Below the pieces are notes generated by a model, which was not told the DNA's origin, searched no databases, and saw only the letters and a list, made by a program, of their open reading frames with translations. A DNA stretch of 64,000 nucleotides, taken from positions 124,001 through 188,000 of the forward strand of contig NZ_PTQW01000013.1 in NCBI RefSeq assembly GCF_004343725.1, in the 5' to 3' direction. The position numbers were made by a program, and so were the translations under genes. Numbering within the stretch: the first letter of the stretch is position 1; every line of letters starts with the position of its first letter. This document shows, one piece after another, positions 16,287-25,044 of the stretch. Source of the stretch: Treponema sp. J25. Lineage in GTDB: Bacteria > Spirochaetota > Spirochaetia > Treponematales > Breznakiellaceae.

Positions 16287-17780
16287 ATGGATTTGATTCT
16301 CGTAGAAAGTATTGTGATTCTTTGTGCTTTTCTCACGTTGATACGCCCTTTCGTTAAGTCCTTTCAGGATATTGAAGGAACCCATTTTCTTTCATTTTTT
16401 GGCTCCCTTCTTCTGATACTCATTTTTGTGGTGTATGGTTTTCGACCTGAGCTTGTTCCGCTGAGTATATTTGTCTTTTTTTTATTTCTTACGGATATCC
16501 CGGGTATTATTCGAATATGGCGTCACTTAAAGTACGATGATTATGGAGAGGGTTCCCTAGTCCTGCGCGGTCTAGCCCTGCTTGTGCTGGTAGGGGTAAG
16601 CTTTATAGCGATTCGGTATGCGCCATTTTCTGAACAAAAATCGGATTTTGCGTCGCTTTTTACGAAAAAACAACTCCCCACTACAAGTGATATTAATCTT
16701 TTTGTTAAGGAGGCCATCCCGACTGCGCCCGTAGTTTTAGTGGCCCCCCCGGTGGTAGGCTCGGCAGAAAGTCTCTCTTCTCTTCTTACAATCCTCTGTG
16801 AGCGGGGCTTTACGGTAGTGACCTTTAGACAGGAATCGGTGGACCTTTTCCCGTTCCTATCGGGATCGTTAAAAGACCGAAGACGACAGGGAAACCTTTT
16901 ACAAATAGGAAGTGCCCTTTTATTGGGAGAACACTGGAGTGTGGCTAATCAATTAGGGAAGGAATTAGTGAAAAAGCGGGAGGCGGCTTTAAAAGCGGTT
17001 TTTCCCTGGGTGTATCAGCAATATGTGCTTCGGCAGGAAGGACTTGAGGTTCCCTTTTTTTGTATTGCCTATGATGTTTCGGCAGAGGCCATAGAAAACC
17101 TGTTCCTCAGAGGAGAAATAGGAGTTTCTCGGACAGGACCCCTGATGGGTGGTTCAGAAAAGGTTGAACTGCCCCACGAGGAAAAAAATCAAAGCGAGGT
17201 AGCCGTGGTACCCCCCTCCGAGGAAAAGGGAAAAACCTCTTTTTTGAGGGCCCTTGTATTAGTAGAAAAAACGACCTTTACTTCGTATGTTTTTGAAAAT
17301 CTGGATGATCAAGAAAGCAATAATAAGTGGCAAAATGTCTTTAAATCCTTCTCATTTGGTGTAAAAAAGGAAAGGCAAGAACAGAAGGAATTACCCATAC
17401 CGGTTTTATTTGCAGTTTCTGATAGGATTACGTCCGAAAAGGTCCGTCACTCCCGGTATTTCTTTGTGGAAGAAAACATGGCTCAAAATTCATATCCCCG
17501 GCTCCTGGTGGCGGTGGAAGGGGCTGGCGTATTTGATTATTCGGATATAGTTCAATTCTATCCTTTGCTTGAACTGTTTTTTCAGGGTACGGGTAAACGG
17601 GTTATCACAGCGGGATATTATCCAGAAACGCTGGGGAACCTCATAGGGAATTTTTTTGTTAATTTCCTGGTTCCCCCCTGGATTGAGGGCATACAAAAAG
17701 TGCCTGTTTATGGTAAAACTTTTGTAGAAACAAATCGGTGGTGGAAACAACCGGGAAAGGAGCTCATAGGAATACCATGA
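16287..17780 (+). CDS. Membrane protein of unknown function
   Basis: A 497-residue protein with four hydrophobic segments in the first 125 residues (near 3-18, 32-50, 54-70 and 90-110), then a soluble part of about 370 residues. Two stretches recall alpha/beta-hydrolase strands (PVVLVAPPVVGSAES about 147, LLVAVEGAGVFDYSD about 408), but no GxSxG nucleophile motif is present, so enzymatic activity is not supported. A charged, Glu/Lys-rich linker lies between about 295 and 315. It starts two bases after the chemoreceptor stop and overlaps the next gene by four bases, so it belongs to the oxygen-sensor unit by position. Confidence 0.7.
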   Translation: MDLILVESIVILCAFLTLIRPFVKSFQDIEGTHFLSFFGSLLLILIFVVYGFRPELVPLSIFVFFLFLTDIPGIIRIWRHLKYDDYGEGSLVLRGLALLVLVGVSFIAIRYAPFSEQKSDFASLFTKKQLPTTSDINLFVKEAIPTAPVVLVAPPVVGSAESLSSLLTILCERGFTVVTFRQESVDLFPFLSGSLKDRRRQGNLLQIGSALLLGEHWSVANQLGKELVKKREAALKAVFPWVYQQYVLRQEGLEVPFFCIAYDVSAEAIENLFLRGEIGVSRTGPLMGGSEKVELPHEEKNQSEVAVVPPSEEKGKTSFLRALVLVEKTTFTSYVFENLDDQESNNKWQNVFKSFSFGVKKERQEQKELPIPVLFAVSDRITSEKVRHSRYFFVEENMAQNSYPRLLVAVEGAGVFDYSDIVQFYPLLELFFQGTGKRVITAGYYPETLGNLIGNFFVNFLVPPWIEGIQKVPVYGKTFVETNRWWKQPGKELIGIP

Positions 17781-18538
17781 ATACCTGCGAACTGGATCGG
17801 TATTTTCGATCATTTTTAAATCTGGAGAATTTTAGTGGTATCGATGACTCGTTGAATGGTCTTCAGGTAGATAATGATGGGAAGGACATCAATAAAATCG
17901 CCTTTGCGGTGGATGCCTGCCAGGAAAGTTTTCAGTTAGCCGCTCAGCGGGGCGCAGGCTTGCTGTTTGTTCATCATGGTCTTTTCTGGGGTAAGCCCCT
18001 TGCGGTAAAAGGTAGTTTGCGGTCCCGCCTGGAGATTCTTTTAAAACATAATGTGGCATTGTATGCGGTGCATCTTCCCCTGGATCAACATCCGGAGGTG
18101 GGGAATAACGCCGCTTTAAGTCAGCTTCTTGGTCTCGAAAACCTAGAACCTTTTGGCTCGTATCATGGCAAGAAAATAGGCTATAAGGGTGTTTTTTCGA
18201 AACCCATTACTATCGAAGAGGCGGTGCAGCGAATTAGTTTTATGAATAGACCGCCCCTGGGGGTGTATCCCTTTGGAAATCGAGAAATTCATTCCTGTGG
18301 GGTTGTGTCTGGCGGTGCCCCCTGGGAAGCCCTTGAGGCAATCGATGAAGGGTTGGATTTGTATATAACCGGAGAGATGTCTCACAGCCTGTACCACTAT
18401 GCGTGGGAAGGAAAATTAAACATGATAGCTGGCGGTCACTATTCTACGGAAGTCTGGGGGGTGAAGAAGGTGATGGAGAAGGTGGCCCATGATACGGGCC
18501 TGGAAGTGGAATTCTTAGATATTCCCACGGGCTTATAA
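17777..18538 (+). CDS. Nif3-like dinuclear metal-centre protein
   Basis: A 253-residue member of the Nif3/YbgI/YqfO family, which form ring-shaped hexamers binding two metal ions; the physiological reaction is not settled, although a GTP cyclohydrolase-like role has been proposed for related proteins. Family motifs: DDSLNGLQVDN near the start, FVHHGLFWG with the metal-binding HH pair (about residue 65), AVHLPLDQHPEVGNN (about 100), SGGAPWEALEAIDEGLD (about 176) and AGGHYSTEVWG near the C-terminus. The start ATG overlaps the previous stop in an ATGA, preceded by AGGA. Confidence 0.92.
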   Translation: MNTCELDRYFRSFLNLENFSGIDDSLNGLQVDNDGKDINKIAFAVDACQESFQLAAQRGAGLLFVHHGLFWGKPLAVKGSLRSRLEILLKHNVALYAVHLPLDQHPEVGNNAALSQLLGLENLEPFGSYHGKKIGYKGVFSKPITIEEAVQRISFMNRPPLGVYPFGNREIHSCGVVSGGAPWEALEAIDEGLDLYITGEMSHSLYHYAWEGKLNMIAGGHYSTEVWGVKKVMEKVAHDTGLEVEFLDIPTGL

Positions 18539-18557
18539 TTTAAAAGGAGTGATGGAG

Positions 18558-19100
18558 ATGCACCTAGGGCAACGGAGTTTCTTGCGAGAAAAACTAATAC
18601 CTCTTATACTTGGCGCTTTTGTGATTCTGGCGGACCAGATAAGCAAAGCAATAATTGTGCACTATTGGCCCAAAGAAGGAACTTTTATTACGGATGTCTT
18701 TAATAACGGCTTTTTGTGGATTATCCATGTGCGCAATAAAGCCATAGCCTTTAGTATTGGGGAAGGGTTACCAGACCTCTGGCGTACCCTCTTATTTATT
18801 TTATTCCCCTTAGTTGTACTTGCTCTTTTATTGGCGTATTACTTTAAAACTGATGAATTCACCTTTTTCCAGCGCTGGTGTGTGGCCGGTATTATCGGGG
18901 GCGGACTGGGAAACCTTATCGATAGAATTGTACGCCCCGCCGGGGTGGTAGACTTTGTAAGTGTAAATGTATATGGTTTTTTAGGTTTTTCTCGCTGGCC
19001 CACCTTTAATGTGGCCGATGCTACGGTGGTGGTATGTGGGATTCTGTTACTGGGGTCTATGCTTTTTAAGCCCCAACCTCGTAAGGGAGAAGCCTCATGA
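18558..19100 (+). CDS. lspA: Lipoprotein signal peptidase (signal peptidase II)
   Basis: A 180-residue inner-membrane aspartyl protease that removes signal peptides from lipoproteins. Four hydrophobic segments are visible (about 11-28, 65-85, 105-125 and 150-170). The catalytic aspartates lie in NLIDRIVRPAGVVDF and FNVADATVV. AAGGAG (18544-18549) lies 8 bases before the ATG at 18558, so I prefer this start to nearby GTG/ATG codons at 18549 and 18552, which sit on or against the ribosome site. The product serves the many lipoproteins expected here, two of which are encoded in this window. Confidence 0.95.
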   Translation: MHLGQRSFLREKLIPLILGAFVILADQISKAIIVHYWPKEGTFITDVFNNGFLWIIHVRNKAIAFSIGEGLPDLWRTLLFILFPLVVLALLLAYYFKTDEFTFFQRWCVAGIIGGGLGNLIDRIVRPAGVVDFVSVNVYGFLGFSRWPTFNVADATVVVCGILLLGSMLFKPQPRKGEAS

Positions 19101-19384
19101 ATAAGAAAGCAAATACCATTTTTTTTATGTTAGGGGCAACTATTTTTAATGTGGTAATAACCGTTGTTTCTTTTGTCATACTATTAGTGATTTACGGGAA
19201 ATGGATAGTACCCCTCTTACCCGCTGAGTCTGCCCCGATGGGGTTACCCCTTGTGTTTGTGGGAGCCATCGTTGTTTCTTTTGTGGTTTATCGACGTGCC
19301 CTCAAGTGGTTTATGAAGCGGGTAGATGTGGATAAACATTTCGATCCCCTTTTCAGAAGTAAAAGGTCGGTACGGCGAGACTAA
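19097..19384 (+). CDS. Small two-helix membrane protein
   Basis: A 95-residue protein with two long hydrophobic segments (about 10-34 and 47-64) and a basic C-terminal tail (RRALKWFMKRVDVDKHFDPL). I do not recognise a named function; similar small proteins follow lspA in treponemes as far as I recall. Its start overlaps the lspA stop by four bases (ATGA), so the two are translationally coupled and co-produced in the membrane. It is the last gene of the unit; the next gene is convergent. Confidence 0.75.
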   Translation: MNKKANTIFFMLGATIFNVVITVVSFVILLVIYGKWIVPLLPAESAPMGLPLVFVGAIVVSFVVYRRALKWFMKRVDVDKHFDPLFRSKRSVRRD

Positions 19385-19417
19385 GGATGGGGATATCGCT
19401 GGGTAAACTAAAGGAGA

Positions 19418-21046
19418 TCAGTAGCCATCCGAAAGGGCCCGGTTGATATCCCGTTGATAGAGTTCCTGATAGATGAAACTGCGGGTCTTAAGTTTTTCTT
19501 TTATGGGTTGGGCAAAGGGAATGTAGCGCCAGAAAATCCCCCGAACTTCCTTGTCGAGTTTCTGAATTGCGTCACTTTCTTTAGTTATCCAGAGAATATA
19601 ATCCTGGATAAAGTATTCTTTTACATCGCCCTTAAGCTTTTGAGCCTGGAACCACTGATAGTAGTTCCCTGTAAGCCCTTCTTCCATCCAGTAGTAAGAA
19701 GCCTTTTCTTTTGCCACCTGCCAGCGAAGGTCTCCCACCGCCGTAAGGAGCGCCAGGGTCAGACTTTTAGGATACATTGGGATTGCAAGGCGGGCCCGAC
19801 TCGTGGCTCGATTGTACCGATCAAAGGGTTCCCAGCAGATACCGTAATCTCCATAGGTAGGTATAAGGATAAAATACGGGACGATTCGGTGGAGTTTGTT
19901 TTTATAGCTCCGACAGAAAGCTTCAGGATCTATAGATTCTAACCAGGCGAGCTGTTTTATAAGGTTTTCCCGGGTCGCAATATCGTTGGGACCACTACGG
20001 AAATACTCCCGGGTAAGGATAGGAAAGTGGTTCCCTTGTCGGCCAATGGTCATTTTGGCCATCTGGCGGACTGTGTCAAATTCAGTGTCTATAGCGCGAA
20101 TATCGACTGCCACATCGGCTCCCGCTGCCCGGACCTTTTCTTCCAGGGTGTGCACATCTGCTTCGGCCTGGGAGTATTCTTTCATAAACTCCGATAATTC
20201 CCGGTCCGATTTGGCAATACTTTTAAGCAGTTCTTGAATATCGGTAAAGATTCGTTTTTGTGCTTCTGAATATGTAGAAAACACATTAGCTAATCCCGGT
20301 ACGGGGGCATGGTCGCATAGCTGTTGGCATCGCTGAAGGAGGGTCTGTTCTAAGCGGGACCGTTCATCACTTTTGGCCCGCAGTAACCCCAGGGCTGCAT
20401 CTCGCTTACCTACTGCCTTGTCCAAAAGCTGTTTTAGCCGTAGTTGTTCATTGGTTTTGGCCACCCGTACTTCGTCGGTGGTAGAATTTTTTATGACCCC
20501 CGTACCGATAGCTTTGAACCATTCATCAAGATAGTAAATGGGTTGGCCCCACTCATTGTTAAGAAGAATTTTCCCAAACAAGTCCCGGTCTTCAGGGGTA
20601 AGAAAGGTGGGATGTAAAATACCGTACCGTAAAAGAAATTGTTTGGCCAGGGGGAGCTTACCGGGAGTTCGCCGAGCGATCCCTGAAAGGAAGTCCCAGT
20701 AGGCGGTCACAATTTGTTGACGGTATACTCCCCGGTCCTTTGGGTCTTTGGTGGTTAGGTATTTTTGTAAAATGGTGTGGAGCCGTTGGGCCTTATCGCC
20801 TTCGCCGGAAAGGGCCTGCTTGTAGTATTCCGGGTCATTAAGGATAGGGTTGGGGGCTGCTTCGTATTGCCTGGTGATTTCTGGAAAGCTTTGCTGGGTT
20901 AAATCAACCTGATCTGCTTCCCCTGCTTCAATTTCTTCTTCCCCAAAAAGGGATTTAAAGTCCGGTGTTCCCGAAGACTTTTGAGGGGTAGAATTGTTTA
21001 GATTGAGGATATTAGCAAGTTCTGGATCCAGATCTCCTTCAAACAT
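19418..21046 (-). CDS. Conserved-looking cytoplasmic protein of unknown function
   Basis: About 542 residues, with no signal peptide or membrane segment. It starts acidic (MFEGDLDPELANILN), has a low-complexity acidic stretch to about residue 65, a predicted coiled coil at about 210-330, and a C-terminal half rich in Tyr, Trp and basic residues. I recognise no domain. I place the start at the ATG at 21046; the frame stays open upstream through the tRNA-Ala gene, but a protein start inside a tRNA is unlikely. No Shine-Dalgarno is visible. The gene lies 29 bases behind tRNA-Ala on the same strand, with no promoter or terminator between them that I can see. Confidence 0.75.
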   Translation of the reverse strand: MFEGDLDPELANILNLNNSTPQKSSGTPDFKSLFGEEEIEAGEADQVDLTQQSFPEITRQYEAAPNPILNDPEYYKQALSGEGDKAQRLHTILQKYLTTKDPKDRGVYRQQIVTAYWDFLSGIARRTPGKLPLAKQFLLRYGILHPTFLTPEDRDLFGKILLNNEWGQPIYYLDEWFKAIGTGVIKNSTTDEVRVAKTNEQLRLKQLLDKAVGKRDAALGLLRAKSDERSRLEQTLLQRCQQLCDHAPVPGLANVFSTYSEAQKRIFTDIQELLKSIAKSDRELSEFMKEYSQAEADVHTLEEKVRAAGADVAVDIRAIDTEFDTVRQMAKMTIGRQGNHFPILTREYFRSGPNDIATRENLIKQLAWLESIDPEAFCRSYKNKLHRIVPYFILIPTYGDYGICWEPFDRYNRATSRARLAIPMYPKSLTLALLTAVGDLRWQVAKEKASYYWMEEGLTGNYYQWFQAQKLKGDVKEYFIQDYILWITKESDAIQKLDKEVRGIFWRYIPFAQPIKEKLKTRSFIYQELYQRDINRALSDGY

Positions 21047-21075
21047 GGCATACAACTTGTTTAATTTTTTGATGA

Positions 21076-21149
21076 TGGAGGTGAGGGGAATTGAACCCCT
21101 GACCTTTTGAATGCCATTCAAACGCTCTAGCCAACTGAGCTACACCCCC
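21076..21149 (-). tRNA. tRNA-Ala (anticodon GGC)
   Basis: On the minus strand the sequence folds into a full cloverleaf. The acceptor stem GGGGGTG/CACCTCC contains the G3-U70 wobble pair that identifies alanine tRNAs, the D arm begins TAGCTCAGTTGG, the anticodon loop ATGGCAT carries GGC, and the T arm contains GGTTCAATTCC. Discriminator base A; the CCA end is not encoded. A strong promoter precedes it by about 20 bases. No terminator follows, and a protein gene continues on the same strand. Confidence 0.97.
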
Positions 21150-21176
21150 ATATGGTTACTTCAAAAGGATATATGC

Positions 21177-21205
21177 ACTATACTTAAAACAAACCGAGAT
21201 GTCAA
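21177..21205 (-). promoter_or_regulatory. Promoter of tRNA-Ala
   Basis: Minus strand: consensus TTGACA (21200-21205), 17 bases, TATAGT (21177-21182). Transcription would start near 21170, about 20 bases before the mature tRNA 5' end. It may also drive the downstream protein gene. Confidence 0.8.
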
Positions 21206-21238
21206 GGTAACAAGAGAAATAATGGGGGTATTCGTGGG

Positions 21239-22078
21239 ATGATTGTGAGTGTGAGCAGGAGAACCGATATTCCCCGTTTTTATTGGGATGATTTTATCAA
21301 GGCCCTTGAGCGAGGATGGGTTGAGGTGACGAATCCCTTTAACCAGGCCCAGCGCCGGATTGTCTCCTTACAGCCCTCTGCGGTTGATGCCCTGGTTTTC
21401 TGGACCCGGGATCCTGAGCGGATCCTCGCTGATGCCCTCTGGCTCGAAAAAAGGGGCTTCTGGTTTTATGTGATGGTCACCATCACGGGGTACCCTTCGC
21501 TTCTGGAGCCGAACCAACCAAAAGAGGAGGCTTTGTTTTTTTCGCTGGAAAGGCTTTCTCAGTTGCTGGGAAAAGAGCGGATTATATGGCGCTATGATCC
21601 CGTTTTCCTTTCAAATATTACCAATTATCAGTTTCATCAAGACAATTTTTCTCGTCTTTGTATGGTAATGGGCAATCTGGTGCAGCGAGTAGTTATTAGT
21701 TTGTACGATCCCTACAAAAAAGCGCAGAAACGGCTTCAACAATGTGAAGCAAAGGGGCTTGAGGTTTTTCCCCTCTATACTTCAGAGGGGGAAAACCCAC
21801 AAGGGGAACTACAGGAACTGTTGGGGTATTTTCGGGATTGTGCCGTAATGAATGGGCTTGATATTCGCAGTTGTGCTGAAGGTCCCTGGATGGAAGCGCT
21901 AGGAATAGGGCCAAACGCGTGTATTGATGGGGACCTCATAAAACGATTGGCTGGTTGCGAGGGAAAGGTTATAAAAAAAGATCCCTATCAGCGGCCGGGG
22001 TGTCGTTGTGTTTCCAGCGTAGATATCGGTCGCTATGGAACCTGTCAGGCCCGCTGTGTGTATTGTTATGCCTGGTAA
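21239..22078 (+). CDS. DUF1848 family protein (cysteine-cluster, radical-SAM-like)
   Basis: A 279-residue protein of the DUF1848 family. It begins MIVSVSRRTDIPRFYWDDF, a typical family start, has VFWTRDPERIL (about residue 54) and RIIWRYDPVFLSN (about 117), and ends with a cysteine cluster: CRCVSSVDIGRYGTCQARCVYCYA. The last part resembles a metal-cluster site, and the family is often considered related to radical-SAM or spore-photoproduct-lyase-like enzymes; no reaction is established that I know of. It is probably co-transcribed with the lipase-like gene 14 bases downstream. No strong ribosome site is visible. Confidence 0.88.
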   Translation: MIVSVSRRTDIPRFYWDDFIKALERGWVEVTNPFNQAQRRIVSLQPSAVDALVFWTRDPERILADALWLEKRGFWFYVMVTITGYPSLLEPNQPKEEALFFSLERLSQLLGKERIIWRYDPVFLSNITNYQFHQDNFSRLCMVMGNLVQRVVISLYDPYKKAQKRLQQCEAKGLEVFPLYTSEGENPQGELQELLGYFRDCAVMNGLDIRSCAEGPWMEALGIGPNACIDGDLIKRLAGCEGKVIKKDPYQRPGCRCVSSVDIGRYGTCQARCVYCYAW

Positions 22079-22092
22079 GAGGAGGATGGGTT

Positions 22093-22968
22093 ATGAAAAT
22101 TCCCGCCGATTGGCATCCCAGCAATCCCCGATTTCGGTCCTTCTATGGGTGGGACGAACAGGCAGGACGATGGGAACTTTCCCTGGTTCCTGTGGATGAT
22201 GGCGATTTTGTGGCCTGTCATTATTTTACTGCTGCTCAGTCTGGAAAAGAACCAAAGGGAACCCTCTTTATTATCCATGGATATCTTGAACACACGGCCC
22301 TTCGCATGCCCCTCATTCTGGAAGCCCTCCGGGCAGGATGGGATGTGGTGGGGATGGATCTTTTGGGACATGGTTTTTCTACCGGGCCTGTGGCGGATAT
22401 TGATTCATTTAATCGATATGGAAGGGCCTTTCGTGAGGTTCTTCGTTTTCGGGAATGGAAAAAACCCTGGCGTTTTGCAGGACATTCAACGGGGTGTGCC
22501 ACGGCTCTCCTCTGTATAAAAGAGATAGGCAATCCTTTTGAATGGGTCTTGCTTGAGGCGCCGGTGATTCGGACCTTTCTGTGGCAGCCCACAATGGTGG
22601 CAAAACGCTTACTCCGGGGCGCTATAAATACCTTACCCCGACGGCATGCAGGGATGGCCCGCAATAAGACCTTTTATCGCCTTTTGTTTAAGGATCCCCT
22701 GTATATCGGTGAGGCACCGGTGCATTGGTTTGATGCCCTTGAACAGTATGAGGCGGATAGCCGCAACTGGGGGAAAATAGGAGGTTATTTTTTAATTCTT
22801 CAAGGCACAGCAGATACGGTGCTGGATTGGAATTATAACATTCGTTTCTTGCGCGATCACCTTCCGGAATCGGAAATTGTGTTGATTAAAGGAGGGCATC
22901 ACCATTTGCTGCGAGATGAGGGGCCAGCAGGGAAAGAGGCCCGAGAGGCGGTTCGGCAACGCTGGTAG
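22093..22968 (+). CDS. Alpha/beta hydrolase (monoacylglycerol-lipase-like serine hydrolase)
   Basis: A 291-residue hydrolase. The catalytic triad is recognisable: nucleophile serine in AGHSTGCATALL (about residue 137), aspartate in LQGTADTVLDW (about 240), and histidine in IKGGHHHLLRDE (about 270). FIIHGYLEHTALRM (about 60) supplies the oxyanion HG motif and GMDLLGHGFSTGP the conserved loop, together pointing to the monoacylglycerol lipase/lysophospholipase group. No signal peptide, so it is cytoplasmic. The ATG at 22093 follows GAGGAGG by 7 bases; the frame extends upstream into the preceding gene but that part is not expected to be translated. Confidence 0.9.
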   Translation: MKIPADWHPSNPRFRSFYGWDEQAGRWELSLVPVDDGDFVACHYFTAAQSGKEPKGTLFIIHGYLEHTALRMPLILEALRAGWDVVGMDLLGHGFSTGPVADIDSFNRYGRAFREVLRFREWKKPWRFAGHSTGCATALLCIKEIGNPFEWVLLEAPVIRTFLWQPTMVAKRLLRGAINTLPRRHAGMARNKTFYRLLFKDPLYIGEAPVHWFDALEQYEADSRNWGKIGGYFLILQGTADTVLDWNYNIRFLRDHLPESEIVLIKGGHHHLLRDEGPAGKEAREAVRQRW

Positions 22969-22993
22969 ATGAAGGGGCTTGCAGAAACAATTT

Positions 22994-23404
22994 TTATGTA
23001 TTGTGTTGCTTCTCTGGTTTCAGGCCCGGGAGATCCCACTGCGGAGGTATTTTGGTAGGTCTTCCCTGGGAATCGACAAAAGCCCAGTGAACCCGGGCCT
23101 GGCAAATCAGGTCCTGTCCCCGATATATTTCCTGGGCCATTACACCGCTTACCGCTCCTTTTTTTTCTGGCCAGGAGATTATTGTAAGTTCGTCATCGAG
23201 GTAGGCGCTTTTTTTATAGTCAATTTCTATGCGGGCCACATACAGACCGTAGCCCGACTGAATTACTTCAAGGTAATTAAAACCTACTGCTCTAAGGTAT
23301 TCATGGCGGGCATATTCCAGGTAGTTAAGATATACCGCGTTATTTACATGGCCATAGGCATCACATTCATAGGTCCGAACCCGGAGCGTACAGCTATGTT
23401 TCAT
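22994..23404 (-). CDS. Acyl-CoA thioesterase (4HBT hotdog family)
   Basis: A 136-residue single hotdog-fold protein. The family motif RTYECDAYGHVNNAVYLNYLEYAR (about residues 10-33) carries the catalytic aspartate and the helix start GHVNN seen in 4-hydroxybenzoyl-CoA thioesterase and YbgC relatives. It hydrolyses acyl-CoA thioesters; chain-length preference is unknown. I choose the ATG at 23404 rather than 23428, because a promoter (TTGATG, 17 bases, TACAAT) ends exactly 6 bases before it and would make the transcript start at this codon. It is convergent with the lipase-like gene. Confidence 0.9.
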   Translation of the reverse strand: MKHSCTLRVRTYECDAYGHVNNAVYLNYLEYARHEYLRAVGFNYLEVIQSGYGLYVARIEIDYKKSAYLDDELTIISWPEKKGAVSGVMAQEIYRGQDLICQARVHWAFVDSQGRPTKIPPQWDLPGLKPEKQHNT

Positions 23405-23410
23405 GGTCCT

Positions 23411-23439
23411 ATTGTAAAAAGGTGGCATAAAATCATCAA
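23411..23439 (-). promoter_or_regulatory. Promoter giving a leaderless thioesterase transcript
   Basis: Minus strand: TTGATG (23434-23439), 17 bases, TACAAT (23411-23416), 6 bases, ATG at 23404. Same geometry as the rsmI promoter. The AGGA in the 6-base gap is too close to act as a normal ribosome site. Confidence 0.65.
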
Positions 23440-23458
23440 GATGTTATTAAAAAGGGTA

Positions 23459-23487
23459 TTGTCCCTTAGGGATGAATACTGTATATA
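23459..23487 (+). promoter_or_regulatory. Promoter of the PutP-like symporter gene
   Basis: TTGTCC (23459-23464), 17 bases, TATATA (23482-23487). The leader would be about 75 bases and carries AAGGAGG before the ATG at 23569. Confidence 0.55.
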
Positions 23488-23568
23488 TATGCAGATTTGT
23501 TGAAATTATATGTAATTTCTCACCCTTCTTTGGGAAAGGGGCAACGTGGAGTAAAAGGAGGATTTTTC

Positions 23569-25044
23569 ATGTGGGGAACGATTAGCGCCTTTGTGGTGTA
23601 CTTAGGGGCCATGGTTGTTATTGGTGCCCTCTATGTGAAGCAAACGGGGAGTGTGTCGGATTTTTTCCTCGGCGGTCGACGCTTAGGGCCCTTTACGGCG
23701 GCTATCAGCGCAGAAGCCTCGGATATGTCGAGCTGGCTCCTGATGGGACTGCCTGGGGTGGCATATCTTTTTGGAATTCAAGAGGCCCTCTGGACGGCGG
23801 TAGGTTTGGCGGTAGGCACCTATCTTAACTGGCTTCTCGTGGCCCGGCGCCTGAGAAAATATACCTTTCATGCGGGGGATGCGATTACCATCCCCGAGTT
23901 TCTGAAGAATCGGTATAAGGACGCTTCCCATGTTTTGCCGGTGGTTTCTGCTATTTTTATTTTGATCTTTTTCGGAATATATACCGCCAGTGGTTTTGTG
24001 GCGGTGGGAAAGCTCTTTAGTTCTGTTTTTGGTCTACCCTATATTCTTTCAGTTTTAATTGGGGTTCTTGTAATTCTGGCATACACCTTACTGGGTGGGT
24101 TCCTGGCGGTATGCAGTACCGATGTCGTTCAGGGGCTTCTTATGTTTTTTGCGTTAGTGATAGCTCCCATTGGAGCTACCCTAGCCTTGGGTGGCCCTGG
24201 GGTAGTGGCGGAACGTATAGCCACTTTGGGAGAAACCTATATGAACCCCTTCGTGGATCCTTCAGGGAAGCCCCTTTCACTGCTTGTCTTGCTTTCTACC
24301 CTTTCCTGGGGGCTTGGCTATTTTGGGATGCCCCATATTTTGGTGCGATTTATGGCGGTTCGCTCTGATAAAGATATGGTTATCTCTCGGCGGGTGGCCA
24401 TGGTATGGGTTATCATTGCCATGGGTGCGGCTATTCTGGTGGGACTCGTAGGCCGGGTGTATGTGCAGCCGGTGTTAGAAGGTGCTAGCTCAGAAACGGT
24501 GTTTATTAAAATGATTAGTGGCCTCTTCCCCTCTTTTATTGCAGGGATTTTCCTTTGTGCCATTTTGGCAGCTACAATGAGCACCGCCGATTCTCAGCTT
24601 CTGGTTACGGCTTCCGCCATTGCAAAGGATTTTTATCAACCCCTCTTAAGAAAAAATGCATCTGAGAAGGAAATCGTCTTAGTGAGCCGCCTTACTATTT
24701 TGATTGTTGCCCTCGTGGCCTTTTTTATGGCCCTTAATCCTAACTCAAGTATATTCCGCCTGGTAAGCTATGCCTGGGCAGGTTTTGGGGCGACCTTTGG
24801 TCCCATTATGCTTTTTTCTCTTTTCTGGAAACGGACTACCCGGAATGGAGCCCTGGCGGGCCTTATTGTGGGGGGCCTTACGACGATTATCTGGAAACAA
24901 CTTTCGGGGGGTATTTTTGATTTGTATGAGTTGCTTCCAGGTTTTATTATCGGAAGCTTGGCTATCCTTGTGGCCAGTCTGTTAGATAATCCTCCGAGCA
25001 AAGAAATTGAACAGGAATTCGAATTTGTTCACAGTACCAAATAA
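23569..25044 (+). CDS. putP: Sodium/proline symporter (SSS family, PutP-like)
   Basis: A 491-residue integral membrane protein with about 13 hydrophobic segments. The SSS family marks are clear: [20 protein letters not shown] then [12 protein letters not shown] in helices 1-2 (substrate and Na+ site), [12 protein letters not shown] in the first loop, and [26 protein letters not shown] in helix 8. Closest to PutP, sodium-coupled proline uptake; exact substrate is inferred. The ATG at 23569 follows AAGGAGG by 8 bases. Its 3' end overlaps the Nudix gene by about 20 bases in another frame. Confidence 0.92.
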   Translation: MWGTISAFVVYLGAMVVIGALYVKQTGSVSDFFLGGRRLGPFTAAISAEASDMSSWLLMGLPGVAYLFGIQEALWTAVGLAVGTYLNWLLVARRLRKYTFHAGDAITIPEFLKNRYKDASHVLPVVSAIFILIFFGIYTASGFVAVGKLFSSVFGLPYILSVLIGVLVILAYTLLGGFLAVCSTDVVQGLLMFFALVIAPIGATLALGGPGVVAERIATLGETYMNPFVDPSGKPLSLLVLLSTLSWGLGYFGMPHILVRFMAVRSDKDMVISRRVAMVWVIIAMGAAILVGLVGRVYVQPVLEGASSETVFIKMISGLFPSFIAGIFLCAILAATMSTADSQLLVTASAIAKDFYQPLLRKNASEKEIVLVSRLTILIVALVAFFMALNPNSSIFRLVSYAWAGFGATFGPIMLFSLFWKRTTRNGALAGLIVGGLTTIIWKQLSGGIFDLYELLPGFIIGSLAILVASLLDNPPSKEIEQEFEFVHSTK

